From positions 682,001-746,000 of the forward strand of contig JBBIUV010000015.1 in NCBI GenBank assembly GCA_037440065.1: 64,000 bases of DNA, in the 5' to 3' direction. Positions 44,215 to 52,830 of this stretch are shown piece after piece. A program made the translations under genes and the position numbers. Below the pieces are notes generated by a model that was not told where the DNA came from, did no database searches, and saw only the letters and a program-made list of their open reading frames with translations. The first letter of the stretch is position 1; each line of letters opens with the position of its first letter. This DNA is from UBA1563 sp037440065 (GTDB lineage Bacteria; Bacteroidota; Ignavibacteria; Ignavibacteriales; Ignavibacteriaceae).

Positions 44215-44659
44215 AATTAACATTAAAGTAAAACGGTTATTAGATGAGTATTCAGATATTCCACTGCCGGCTTATGCAACACACGGCAGCGCCGGATTGG
44301 ATATTTCTGCCGCAATAAAAGACGAAATTATTATTCCGCACGGAAAGATTGGTTTAGTCTCGACAAATTTTTCTGTCGAAATTCCTGAAGGTTACGAAAT
44401 ACAGGTCCGACCAAGAAGCGGATTAGCATTAAAACATGGAATAACCGTGCTCAACTCTCCCGGCACAATTGATTCAGATTACCGCGGAGAAGTTAAAATA
44501 ATTTTAATTAATCTTGGGGAAGAAGACTATAAAATTTCCCGCGGTGAAAGAATTGCACAACTCGTGGTAGCAAAAGTATATCAAGCTAAATTTTCCGAGT
44601 CAGAAGATCTGAATGAGAGTCACAGAGGTGAGGGGGGATTCGGGCATTCCGGGAAATGA
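44207..44659 (+). CDS. dut: dUTP diphosphatase
   Basis: A 150-residue trimeric-type dUTPase that hydrolyses dUTP to dUMP. All five family motifs are present: HGSAGLDISA, QVRPRSGLALKHGI, NSPGTIDSDYRGE, RGERIAQLVVA and the C-terminal GGFGHSGK that closes over the active site. It overlaps the upstream flippase by eight bases and is probably the last or next-to-last gene of the accA-thioesterase-flippase-dut run. Confidence 0.96.
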   Translation: MSEINIKVKRLLDEYSDIPLPAYATHGSAGLDISAAIKDEIIIPHGKIGLVSTNFSVEIPEGYEIQVRPRSGLALKHGITVLNSPGTIDSDYRGEVKIILINLGEEDYKISRGERIAQLVVAKVYQAKFSESEDLNESHRGEGGFGHSGK

Positions 44660-44697
44660 AGTTAATTTAATAAGTGAAACAAAAAGATGAGTAACCT

Positions 44698-45768
44698 ATG
44701 ATCGATGAAAATCAACTTCGTTATTTAGATAGCTTTCGTAAGATGGATAATGAATTGATCCTTGAAATGGAAACGTTTGCCACAGAAAATCTGATCCCTA
44801 TCCTCGACCGACATTCCGCAGCTTTTCTAGAACTTCAAATAAAAATGTCAAAACCGAAAAAAGTTTTAGAGATAGGAACAGCGATAGCCTATTCATCCAT
44901 CCGAATTGCGCGAAATCTTTCTAACAAAGCAGTATTGCACACGATCGAAAAAAGTGAAGACAATATCAAACTTGCAGAAGCAAATATTGAAAAATCGGGA
45001 TTGGCAGGGAAAATAGTTCTCCATAAAGGAGATGCTTTAGAAATTATGCCAAACCTCACTGGTAAATATGATTTTATTTTTCTTGATGCAGACAAAGAAG
45101 ACTACAAACGCTTATTTGATTATTCTCTTATGCTATTAAAGAAAAAGGGAATTCTTTTTGTTGATAATCTTCTTTGGCATGGGTACGCGGCTGCCGAACG
45201 AGTTCCGAAGAAATTTAAAAATTCAACGCGAATGATCAGAGAGTTTAATTCGGTTTTTATGTCACAACAAAATTTGAAGGCTACTATTCTAACAATCGGT
45301 GATGGAATTGGGTTAGCCATAAAAATTAAAAAACGAAACAGCAAAAATGTTAAGGATGCAACTTCTTTTTGCGATGAAGTAGAAAAGTTTTCTGAACATA
45401 AATTGTTAGTTAAAACTGATTTGCAAAAACTTGTTCTCGCTGCCGTAAATTCGTTGAACGAAGAATTGTTTTTTTCAATTGCATTTACCGCAAAATATGT
45501 TCAAGGATTATTGAGAGTAATCCAGCAAGCTGGTACAAATCCGGAAATAAAAAATCTTCAACAAATTCAAACCGATTTGACGGAAAACATGGAAAAAATT
45601 TCAGTAGATTTAAGAACTCTTCTTGCCGGTTCGTCTTCTGAGAATAAAGCAGCGTTTGAGGAAAAATATTTAGCGTTAACAGCGGAATCATTTGCGAACA
45701 TGAGAAAGTTATTAAATGATTTTGAGTGGGTGAAGGTTTATCAAAATCAACTAAAACGAGCTAAATGA
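44698..45768 (+). CDS. O-methyltransferase with helical C-terminal extension
   Basis: 356 residues. The first 205 or so form a SAM-dependent methyltransferase of the YrrM/TrmR and caffeoyl-CoA class: KVLEIGTAIAYSSIRIARNL for SAM binding, DFIFLDADKEDYKRLFDY and LFVDNLLWHGYAA for metal and substrate. Known relatives methylate a tRNA wobble base or catechols. The remaining 145 residues (from about 212) are helical, unlike the usual family, and I do not recognise them. It converges on yigZ with an eight-base overlap. Confidence 0.8.
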   Translation: MIDENQLRYLDSFRKMDNELILEMETFATENLIPILDRHSAAFLELQIKMSKPKKVLEIGTAIAYSSIRIARNLSNKAVLHTIEKSEDNIKLAEANIEKSGLAGKIVLHKGDALEIMPNLTGKYDFIFLDADKEDYKRLFDYSLMLLKKKGILFVDNLLWHGYAAAERVPKKFKNSTRMIREFNSVFMSQQNLKATILTIGDGIGLAIKIKKRNSKNVKDATSFCDEVEKFSEHKLLVKTDLQKLVLAAVNSLNEELFFSIAFTAKYVQGLLRVIQQAGTNPEIKNLQQIQTDLTENMEKISVDLRTLLAGSSSENKAAFEEKYLALTAESFANMRKLLNDFEWVKVYQNQLKRAK

Positions 45769-46396
45769 AAATAATTTTCTGATCCACCGCAAATTCTACC
45801 TGGCCCGAACTAGCTGCAGTTAAAGATTCTTTTATTTTTTCAACAATTTCAATTTTTATGATCGTTTTTAGCGAAACCATTTCAGAATAATCCGTTCCCA
45901 AAATTTTAATTTCGTGTTCTGCCAAAAGTTTATAAACGGTATTTACAAGTTCAAATGAAAATTTTAGATTAACGTTTTGCGCCGGATATTTGACCGCCTT
46001 TTTACTTTCTTCGAGTGCTTCCATTGCACTTGAATAATATGCTTTGCCCAACGGTCCAACCCCAAGTTTTGTCCCCCCAAAATAGCGAATAACAACAACT
46101 AAAACGTTTGTCAGATTAAAATGTGAGATCGCATTTAGAAGCCGAATACCGGCAGTTCCCGAAGGTTCACCGTCGTCGCTGAACTTGGAGTCGCCGTTAG
46201 CACATTTAAAGGCGTAGCAGTGATGTGTGGCGTCATAATACTTTTTTTTCACGTCAATCAGAATGTTTTTGGCTTCAGTTCCGCTAATGATAGGAAAGAC
46301 TTGTCCGATAAAAATTGATCCTTTTTCTTTTAAAATATACTCGTTGAAACCTTCAACTATCGTAATTTGTTGTAATGAATTGGACGATTGTAACAT
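45761..46396 (-). CDS. yigZ: YigZ/IMPACT family protein
   Basis: About 211 residues from the ATG at 46396. A longer frame reaches 46513 but would run through the uvrA start, and the family begins near SNSLQQITIVEGF. Conserved motifs: SKFSDDGEPSGTAGIRLLNA and VVVIRYFGGTKLGVGPLGKAY in the N-terminal UPF0029 domain, with a small C-terminal domain. The family is conserved but its bacterial role is not settled (a link to translation is suggested for IMPACT). Divergent from uvrA, convergent with the methyltransferase. Confidence 0.9.
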   Translation of the reverse strand: MLQSSNSLQQITIVEGFNEYILKEKGSIFIGQVFPIISGTEAKNILIDVKKKYYDATHHCYAFKCANGDSKFSDDGEPSGTAGIRLLNAISHFNLTNVLVVVIRYFGGTKLGVGPLGKAYYSSAMEALEESKKAVKYPAQNVNLKFSFELVNTVYKLLAEHEIKILGTDYSEMVSLKTIIKIEIVEKIKESLTAASSGQVEFAVDQKIIFI

Positions 46397-46471
46397 TTGG
46401 AACAGAAAAATTTGTTTTTCAAAATAATGATTACTAAAATAACTCTTTAAAAATAGAGACTTACGAAAAAC

Positions 46472-49291
46472 TTGGAAACAGAAAAAATAATTATCAAAGG
46501 GGCAAGGCAGCACAACCTCAAAAATATTGATGTTGAAATTCCCCGCAACAGTCTAACGGTAATCACCGGACTATCCGGCTCGGGAAAATCATCACTTGCT
46601 TTCGATACCATTTATGCCGAAGGGCAGCGGCGATATATAGAATGCCTTTCTGCATACGCTCGGCAATTTCTTGATATGCTTGAAAAACCAGATGTTGATT
46701 CGATTGAGGGCCTCAGCCCAGCAATTTCGATTGAGCAAAAAGCAGCCTCCGGTAATCCCCGCTCGACGGTCGGTACGGTGACAGAAATTTATGATTATCT
46801 TCGTTTACTTTATGCGCGAGTTGGTGTCGCTCATTGTTATAACTGCGGCAAACCGGTGGCGAAACAAACTTCTACACAAATAATAGAAACCATTATTAAT
46901 GATTTGGATGGAAAGAAAATTGTTATTCTCGCTCCGGTTGTTCGCGGAAGAAAAGGGCATTACCGCGAACTGTTTGAAGAGATTCAAAACGATGGATTTC
47001 TCCGTGTCCGCATTGATAACGAGATATGTGAGATCACCAAAGGTTATCAAATTGATCGTTATAAAATTCACAATATAGAAATTGTAATTGATAAGGTGAA
47101 AGTTGATGAAAACGCTTCTGCCCGCATTACCGAATCAATTGAAGTGGCGTTGAATTATGGCAATGGCAGTGTGGTCATCAACGATGGTGAAAAAGATTTT
47201 CTTTTCAGCAGACATCTAGCTTGTCTTGATTGCGGAATAAGTTATCAAGAATTAGCGCCGAATTCATTTTCATTTAATTCTCCTTACGGCTCTTGCCCCG
47301 ATTGCGAAGGTCTCGGTGAGAAGAAAGAACTTGATACCGATCTTATCATTCCGGATTGGAAGAAGTCAATTAATGAAGAAGGGATCGCCCCTTTAGGCAA
47401 GCCTCGTTCTACATGGATTTTTACTCAACTCAAGGCGGTAGCGGAAAAATTTGAATTCAGTTTTGACACCCCATTAAACAAATTAACGAAAGAACAAAAA
47501 GAAATTTTATTTGAAGGAACAAAAGAGAAGATCGCTTTTTCTTATACATACGGAAGCGGAAAACCGGTAACATATCATCACAAATTTTCCGGTATAATTG
47601 CTTATCTACAGAATAATTTCACCAATTCGTCTTCGCCAAAAATTCATGAGTGGGTTGAATCCTACATGAATACAAAAACATGCACATCGTGCAACGGCGG
47701 ACGGCTGAAAAAAGAATCGCTTGCAATAACGTTTCAAGGCAAAAATATCAGGGAGGTTACTTCTCTTTCTATAAACAGAACAAAAGATTTTTTCACTTCT
47801 GTTCGTTTAAAGGGAAACGATGAAATAATTGCGAAGCCGATTTTAAAAGAAATTTCAACCCGGCTTGATTTTCTTTTAAATGTGGGGCTTGAATATTTAA
47901 CGTTAGACAGAAGCGCAAAAACTTTATCGGGCGGTGAATCTCAGAGAATCCGTTTGGCAACACAAATCGGCACTCAACTCTCCGGAGTGTTGTACGTATT
48001 GGACGAACCGAGCATCGGACTTCATCAAAGTGATAATGTAAAATTGATTTCATCCTTGAAAAAACTCCGCGACTTGAATAACACCGTCATCGTTGTTGAA
48101 CATGACAAAGAGACGATGGAGCAATCGGATTATTTAATTGATCTCGGACCTGCTGCCGGCGTACACGGTGGCGAAGTCTGTGTGCAAGGCGAAACAAAAA
48201 ATTTATTGAATCGAAAAAATGATTTCATTTCTTCAACAATTGATTATTTAACCGGGGGAAAAGAAATCGTTCTTCCACAAGAAAGAAGAAAAGGAAGCGG
48301 GAAATATTTAAAATTAAAAGGAGCTTCCGGCAACAACCTAAAAGGTGTTACGCTTTCTATTCCACTCGGGGCTTTAACAGCCGTAACCGGAGTAAGCGGT
48401 TCGGGAAAATCATCGTTGGTTAACGAAACGCTCGTTAAAATTTTGATGAAAGAAATTTATCAATCAAAATTAGTTCCGCTTCCGTACAAAAAAATTGAAG
48501 GGTTGGAAAATCTTGACAAAATAATAGAGATCGATCAAACGCCGATTGGAAGAACTCCGCGCTCAAATCCAGCAACGTATACCGGGTTATTCACTTTTAT
48601 CAGAGATCTTTTCACACAACTACCTGAATCAAAAATGCGTGGTTATGCTGCCGGAAGATTTAGTTTTAATGTTACTGCGGGAAGATGCGAAGATTGCGGA
48701 GGCGCCGGATTAAAAAAAATTGAAATGAATTTTTTACCGGACGTTTACGTTACATGCGAAGTTTGTCATGGTAAACGCTACAACCGGGAAACTCTTGAAG
48801 TTTTGTACAAAACAAAATCTATAGCTGATGTTCTTGAAATGACGGTTGATGACGCGCTCGATCTTTTTGAAGATTTACCGCGCATTAAAAGAAAAATTAA
48901 AGCGTTACACGATGTTGGTTTGGGCTATATAAAACTTGGTCAGCAAGCAACCACACTTTCCGGCGGTGAAGCGCAGCGCGTAAAACTTGCGACCGAGTTG
49001 AGCAAAGTTAGCACCGGAAAAACACTCTACATTTTGGATGAACCAACTACCGGTTTGCACTTTGAAGACGTACGCGTTCTTTTACATGTGTTGAATAAAC
49101 TTGTTGACAAAGGAAATACCGTTGTCATCATTGAACACAATCTTGATGTTATTAAGACTGCCGATTGGATTATTGATCTCGGTCCTGGTGGAGGTGAGTT
49201 TGGTGGAGAAATAATTGCAGAAGGAACTCCCGAACAAATTGTTAAAGTGAAAAAAAGTTTAACGGGGAATCATTTAAAGAAAGAATTATAA
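46472..49291 (+). CDS. uvrA: Excinuclease ABC subunit A
   Basis: A 939-residue damage-recognition ATPase of nucleotide excision repair. Two ABC modules: Walker A GLSGSGKSSLAFD near the N-terminus and GVSGSGKSSLVNE in the second half; signatures TLSGGESQRIRLATQ and TLSGGEAQRVKLATE. Zinc modules CYNC..., CLDCG with CPDCEGLG, and CEDCGGAG with CEVCHGKRYNRETL. The start is TTG at 46472 (METEKIIIKGARQHNLKNID), which is the family N-terminus. No LexA-type operator is visible in the 75-base divergent gap to yigZ. Confidence 0.97.
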   Translation: METEKIIIKGARQHNLKNIDVEIPRNSLTVITGLSGSGKSSLAFDTIYAEGQRRYIECLSAYARQFLDMLEKPDVDSIEGLSPAISIEQKAASGNPRSTVGTVTEIYDYLRLLYARVGVAHCYNCGKPVAKQTSTQIIETIINDLDGKKIVILAPVVRGRKGHYRELFEEIQNDGFLRVRIDNEICEITKGYQIDRYKIHNIEIVIDKVKVDENASARITESIEVALNYGNGSVVINDGEKDFLFSRHLACLDCGISYQELAPNSFSFNSPYGSCPDCEGLGEKKELDTDLIIPDWKKSINEEGIAPLGKPRSTWIFTQLKAVAEKFEFSFDTPLNKLTKEQKEILFEGTKEKIAFSYTYGSGKPVTYHHKFSGIIAYLQNNFTNSSSPKIHEWVESYMNTKTCTSCNGGRLKKESLAITFQGKNIREVTSLSINRTKDFFTSVRLKGNDEIIAKPILKEISTRLDFLLNVGLEYLTLDRSAKTLSGGESQRIRLATQIGTQLSGVLYVLDEPSIGLHQSDNVKLISSLKKLRDLNNTVIVVEHDKETMEQSDYLIDLGPAAGVHGGEVCVQGETKNLLNRKNDFISSTIDYLTGGKEIVLPQERRKGSGKYLKLKGASGNNLKGVTLSIPLGALTAVTGVSGSGKSSLVNETLVKILMKEIYQSKLVPLPYKKIEGLENLDKIIEIDQTPIGRTPRSNPATYTGLFTFIRDLFTQLPESKMRGYAAGRFSFNVTAGRCEDCGGAGLKKIEMNFLPDVYVTCEVCHGKRYNRETLEVLYKTKSIADVLEMTVDDALDLFEDLPRIKRKIKALHDVGLGYIKLGQQATTLSGGEAQRVKLATELSKVSTGKTLYILDEPTTGLHFEDVRVLLHVLNKLVDKGNTVVIIEHNLDVIKTADWIIDLGPGGGEFGGEIIAEGTPEQIVKVKKSLTGNHLKKEL

Positions 49292-49307
49292 ATAGTAAGA
49301 GGTTCGT

Positions 49308-49691
49308 ATGAAAAATAAATCAGTTTCAGAGACACGAGCGTATCGCTTGGAAATGAATGAGAAAATTTTGAACTCCGGTTTCCGCGATTACAATAAATTT
49401 TTTGCACTAGATAACAAGGCGTACATAAAAGGGGCGCTTCCAACAAAAACCAAAGAGCTTATGGGGCTTGTCGCTTCAATGGTTTTGCGATGTAACGACT
49501 GTATTTTTTATCATATCGATCGCTCAATTTACGAAGGCGCAACTCGCGATGAGTTGATGGAATCGTTTAATATCGCGTTAGTCGTGGGAGGCTCAATTGT
49601 AATTCCGCATCTTCGGTATGCGTTTGACGTAATGGATGAATTGTTCGATCTCAAAAAAAACAATAAAGAACAAACTGAAGAAAAAGTATAA
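49308..49691 (+). CDS. Carboxymuconolactone decarboxylase/AhpD-like protein
   Basis: 127 residues. LPTKTKELMGLVASMVLRC with CNDC (Cys62 and Cys65) and His69 in CIFYHID is the AhpD-type redox active site; LMESFNIALVVGGSIVIPH forms the second helix of the fold. It probably works as an alkylhydroperoxidase-like disulfide protein or a decarboxylase relative. It lies 17 bases after uvrA and just before rdgB in the same direction. Confidence 0.88.
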   Translation: MKNKSVSETRAYRLEMNEKILNSGFRDYNKFFALDNKAYIKGALPTKTKELMGLVASMVLRCNDCIFYHIDRSIYEGATRDELMESFNIALVVGGSIVIPHLRYAFDVMDELFDLKKNNKEQTEEKV

Positions 49692-49692
49692 A

Positions 49693-50283
49693 ATGAAATT
49701 ACTTTTCGCTACCACGAACAAAGGGAAACTGAAAGAAGTTAGAAAAGTTTTTTCAGAAACCATTTTTACGATTTTATCACTGTCGGATTTCCCGGAAATA
49801 CCTGAAATAATTGAAGATGGCAAAACCTTCGCCGATAATGCTAAAATAAAGGCTAAAACTGTCTATGATTTATTTCATATTCCAACAATTGCAGATGACT
49901 CGGGATTATCTGTCGATCAATTAAATGGTGAGCCGGGAGTTTATTCCGCTCGATACGCTGGAGATAATGCTACGGATGAGGCGAACAATAAATTACTTTT
50001 GGAAAAATTGAGTTTATTCTCTGAGCCACATTTGGCGAGATTCGATTGCTCTGCTGTTTTTTATGATGGAGAGAATTATATTCAAGCAGAAGACACAATG
50101 GAAGGAAAAATCATTCACACCGCGAAAGGTGAAAATGGTTTTGGTTATGATCCTTTGTTTGTTGCCGAAGATTTTTCCGTTACGAATGGAGAGTTGTCTT
50201 TAGAAGAAAAGAATAAAATCAGTCACCGGGCAAAAGCTTTTAAGCGGTTGCATGAAATGATTTGCAGCAAATACAAAGTATAA
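49693..50283 (+). CDS. rdgB: XTP/dITP diphosphatase (RdgB/HAM1 family)
   Basis: 196 residues from the ATG at 49693. A longer upstream frame overlaps the AhpD-like gene and has no family support. Motifs: LLFATTNKGKLKEVRKVF at the start, ADDSGLSVDQLNGEPGVYSA with SARYAGDNATDEANNKLLL, GFGYDPLFV, and the C-terminal KNKISHRAKAFKRL. The enzyme removes deaminated purine triphosphates from the nucleotide pool. Only one base separates it from the upstream stop. Confidence 0.95.
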   Translation: MKLLFATTNKGKLKEVRKVFSETIFTILSLSDFPEIPEIIEDGKTFADNAKIKAKTVYDLFHIPTIADDSGLSVDQLNGEPGVYSARYAGDNATDEANNKLLLEKLSLFSEPHLARFDCSAVFYDGENYIQAEDTMEGKIIHTAKGENGFGYDPLFVAEDFSVTNGELSLEEKNKISHRAKAFKRLHEMICSKYKV

Positions 50284-50294
50284 GTTTTAATAAA

Positions 50295-50978
50295 CTATTT
50301 CTCTGCAATAACTACTTGCACTAAACCAAAAGTTAAGTTATGTCTTTCAACCGTTTTAAAACCTGCCTCATAAAATAGATTTACAAGATCAATTGTTTTA
50401 TCAAATTCTTCAACTGAATCCGGTAAATAGGTGTAAGCTTTTTTATCTTTAGAAACCATTCTTCCAATTACAGGAAGGATAAATTTAAAATATGATTGAT
50501 AGAGAATTTTAATGAATGGATTTTTCGGCATCATGAATTCTAAAATAGTTGCTTTCCCGTTTTCTTTTAAAGCCGAATGAAAAGAACCAAAAGCCTCTGG
50601 AATGTTATAAAAATTTCTTACACCAAACGCGACCGTAATGTTTGTAACAGTTGCCGGTTTAAGAGGAAGTTTTTCCGCTTCCATTTGTAGATTTCTTCCA
50701 ACAATCCAATCACTTTTTTTGTTGAATAGTTTTAACATGTTAAAAGAAAAATCTGCGCCGAAAATATTTTGCACACCGAATTTTTTCGCTTCAATTGCAA
50801 AGTCTCCTGTTCCGCATGCAACATCCAACAGAATCGCATCTTTGTTTAATTTGGTGAGCTTCAAAGCTTTCTTCCGCCAATAGACGTCAACTCCCGCGCT
50901 GAGAAAATGATTAAGAAAATCGTAGCGATACGCGATCGCGTCGAACATTTGTTTAACTTGTGTTTTTTTGTCTTCCAT
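50295..50978 (-). CDS. ubiE: Demethylmenaquinone methyltransferase (MenG/UbiE)
   Basis: A 227-residue SAM-dependent methyltransferase, last step of menaquinone synthesis in organisms without ubiquinone. It starts with VKQMFDAIAYRYDFLNHFLS, then YWRKKALKL, the SAM motif LLDVACGTGDFAIEA, AFGVRNFYNIPEAF, LKENGKATILEFMMP and a YLPDSVEEF segment. It follows the PAP2 gene by three bases in a minus-strand run with rsmA. Confidence 0.95.
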   Translation of the reverse strand: MEDKKTQVKQMFDAIAYRYDFLNHFLSAGVDVYWRKKALKLTKLNKDAILLDVACGTGDFAIEAKKFGVQNIFGADFSFNMLKLFNKKSDWIVGRNLQMEAEKLPLKPATVTNITVAFGVRNFYNIPEAFGSFHSALKENGKATILEFMMPKNPFIKILYQSYFKFILPVIGRMVSKDKKAYTYLPDSVEEFDKTIDLVNLFYEAGFKTVERHNLTFGLVQVVIAEK

Positions 50979-50981
50979 TTT

Positions 50982-51923
50982 CTACTGTAAAATTTCTTTG
51001 TTGAATAAGTTCTGCCACCAATTAAAAAGTTTTTTCCCGCTCCAGAGAGAAAATACCATACAAGAAAGTCCACCCAGTACATCAATCACATAATGATAGC
51101 GTAAATACACGGTTGAAAAAATAAGGAGACTTCCGCATGCAACCAAAAACCATCTTGCTTTGCTTTTAAATTTTACCGATAAATACATTACGATAGCTGT
51201 CATCATCGTATGTCCGCTTGGGAACACATCTCTTTGAACAAGCAGTTGTGGATTGAGCGTTCCGTTCGGAATTGATTCCCCTGAATTAATAACTTCTCTT
51301 AAAAAATTTGTTATAAAAATTCCCGGTAGTTCTTGATTTGTGAGTGCAAAGTTATGCAGAGTAAACCGCGGACCAATTGCTGGAAGGAAGAAATATCCTA
51401 CATAAGAAACAAAAAATCCGTAGATCACTGCAAATATTGCGTAATCAGTTTCCAAATATTTTTTGTCGAAGTAAAATGATATTGCAAGAACCATCGGCAG
51501 AAAATAAAATGTGGCGTAAACGATTTGGAGAAATTCTGTCAAAGCTGGAAAAGCTATTTTATGCAATACTACCGTGGGATCAGTGCCAAAAATCCAGCGG
51601 TCAACTTGTATGAGTAAATAATCATAATCAACTTGCCTTATCGGTTTGATCATCATATATAATTCTTTAAAAGTAACGAAAATTAGTGGTGCCGGATACC
51701 AATAGTGCACAAATTTTGAAAATTTCGATTTGCTACTCCCGTTCCACTTCGCGATTGCGGCAACGAGAGCAACCACAACTATATTCATCAGAATAAGCAG
51801 ATACCATTCATTAACTCTTCCTGAAAAAGCCAAATTTAAAAGTGTGAGGAAAAAATAAAAGATAACGACAGCAAAATCGGTCGCTGAAAAATTTTTGAAA
51901 TAATTTTTAATGAATGAAATCAA
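50982..51923 (-). CDS. PAP2-family membrane phosphatase / phosphotransferase
   Basis: A 313-residue polytopic membrane protein with about eight helices. PAP2 motifs: FPSGHTMMTAIV (central His) and YLRYHYVIDVLGG (third motif). The family acts on lipid or polyprenyl pyrophosphates or phospholipids; the long N-terminal membrane part resembles inositolphosphoryl-ceramide-synthase-like (Aur1-type) members. The start is TTG at 51923, five bases after the rsmA stop. Substrate unknown; in this setting it may recycle polyprenyl phosphate or act on a lipid. Confidence 0.85.
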   Translation of the reverse strand: MISFIKNYFKNFSATDFAVVIFYFFLTLLNLAFSGRVNEWYLLILMNIVVVALVAAIAKWNGSSKSKFSKFVHYWYPAPLIFVTFKELYMMIKPIRQVDYDYLLIQVDRWIFGTDPTVVLHKIAFPALTEFLQIVYATFYFLPMVLAISFYFDKKYLETDYAIFAVIYGFFVSYVGYFFLPAIGPRFTLHNFALTNQELPGIFITNFLREVINSGESIPNGTLNPQLLVQRDVFPSGHTMMTAIVMYLSVKFKSKARWFLVACGSLLIFSTVYLRYHYVIDVLGGLSCMVFSLWSGKKLFNWWQNLFNKEILQ

Positions 51924-51928
51924 GACGT

Positions 51929-52738
51929 TTAATTTCCTACTTGACAGAAAGAAAGATTTGCGAGTGCTGTAAAGTCATCAACTGATAATGTCTCGGCCCG
52001 CTGAGACGGATCAATACCGCATTTGTTTAGTTCGATTGATTCAAATATTGTATCTGCAAAACAATTCTTTAATGTTTTTCTTCTTTTAGAAAATGCAGCT
52101 TTTATCAACCGGAGATAAGTTTTGTCATCCGCAATGCGGACCTCTTCAATTAAGTTGAATCTCATGACCGCTGAATAAACTTTTGGTTTTGGGTAAAAAA
52201 CATTTGGTGAAACTTTAAACAATAATTCCGGTTTTGTGTATGCGTTAAGAAACGCAGATAAAATTCCATACTCTTTTGAATTTGGTTTTGAAAGTATCCT
52301 CTGAGCAACTTCCAATTGCATCATTAAAACGGAATCTGAAACATATTTCCTTGACTCAATCAATTTAAAAAGTATTGGCGAAGTTATGTTGTAGGGAATG
52401 TTTCCGACAATTCTCAATTTCTTTCCAGTTGATTCCGAGAGAGATTGGAGATCGAATTTGAGAAAATCGCTTTGAATTATTTTTATGAACGGAAATCGGG
52501 TTTGCAAATCGGCTGTTACCCGAGTGTCAATTTCAACCGCGAATACATTTTTACACTTTTCAACTAAAAATTCTGTTAACGCACCGGTTCCGGGACCAAT
52601 TTCAACAACAACATCATCCTCTAGAATATTCATTTCTTCAGCTATTTTGCGAAGTATATTCTTGTCCTTCAGATAATTCTGCCCGAATTTTTTTAACGGC
52701 TTAAATTTTCTGTTGGTATTTTGGAACTCTTGTTGCAT
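51929..52738 (-). CDS. rsmA: 16S rRNA dimethyladenosine transferase (RsmA/KsgA)
   Basis: 269 residues. KKFGQNYLKDKNILRKIAEE at the N-terminus, the SAM motif VVEIGPGTGALTEFLVE, VGNIPYNITSPILFKLIE (catalytic NIPY), and a C-terminal domain with FYPKPKVYSAVMRF and KRRKTLKN. It methylates two adjacent adenines near the 3' end of 16S rRNA in late small-subunit assembly. It starts the minus-strand rsmA-PAP2-ubiE operon, divergent from the ROK kinase gene. Confidence 0.96.
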   Translation of the reverse strand: MQQEFQNTNRKFKPLKKFGQNYLKDKNILRKIAEEMNILEDDVVVEIGPGTGALTEFLVEKCKNVFAVEIDTRVTADLQTRFPFIKIIQSDFLKFDLQSLSESTGKKLRIVGNIPYNITSPILFKLIESRKYVSDSVLMMQLEVAQRILSKPNSKEYGILSAFLNAYTKPELLFKVSPNVFYPKPKVYSAVMRFNLIEEVRIADDKTYLRLIKAAFSKRRKTLKNCFADTIFESIELNKCGIDPSQRAETLSVDDFTALANLSFCQVGN

Positions 52739-52753
52739 ATTTTCAATAAGTAA

Positions 52754-52790
52754 TTATTATCTTTACGAAAAACAATTGCAAAGATAATAA
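52754..52790. promoter_or_regulatory. Long perfect dyad between rsmA and the ROK gene
   Basis: TTATTATCTTT (52754-52764) and AAAGATAATAA (52780-52790), 11 bp each, separated by 15 bases, in the gap of the divergent genes. On both strands a TTT-type element lies 19 bases from a TAAT-type element, so the symmetry could place two facing promoters or an operator there. Function not shown. Confidence 0.5.
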
Positions 52791-52830
52791 ATAGCAGTCT
52801 CATTCCGTTATGAAAGAAAAGGGAATTACC

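Noticed and set aside
46397..46513. Longer N-terminus for yigZ reaching 46513
   Set aside because: It would overlap the first 40 bases of uvrA on the opposite strand and adds Phe-rich sequence not found in the family; the ATG at 46396 fits.
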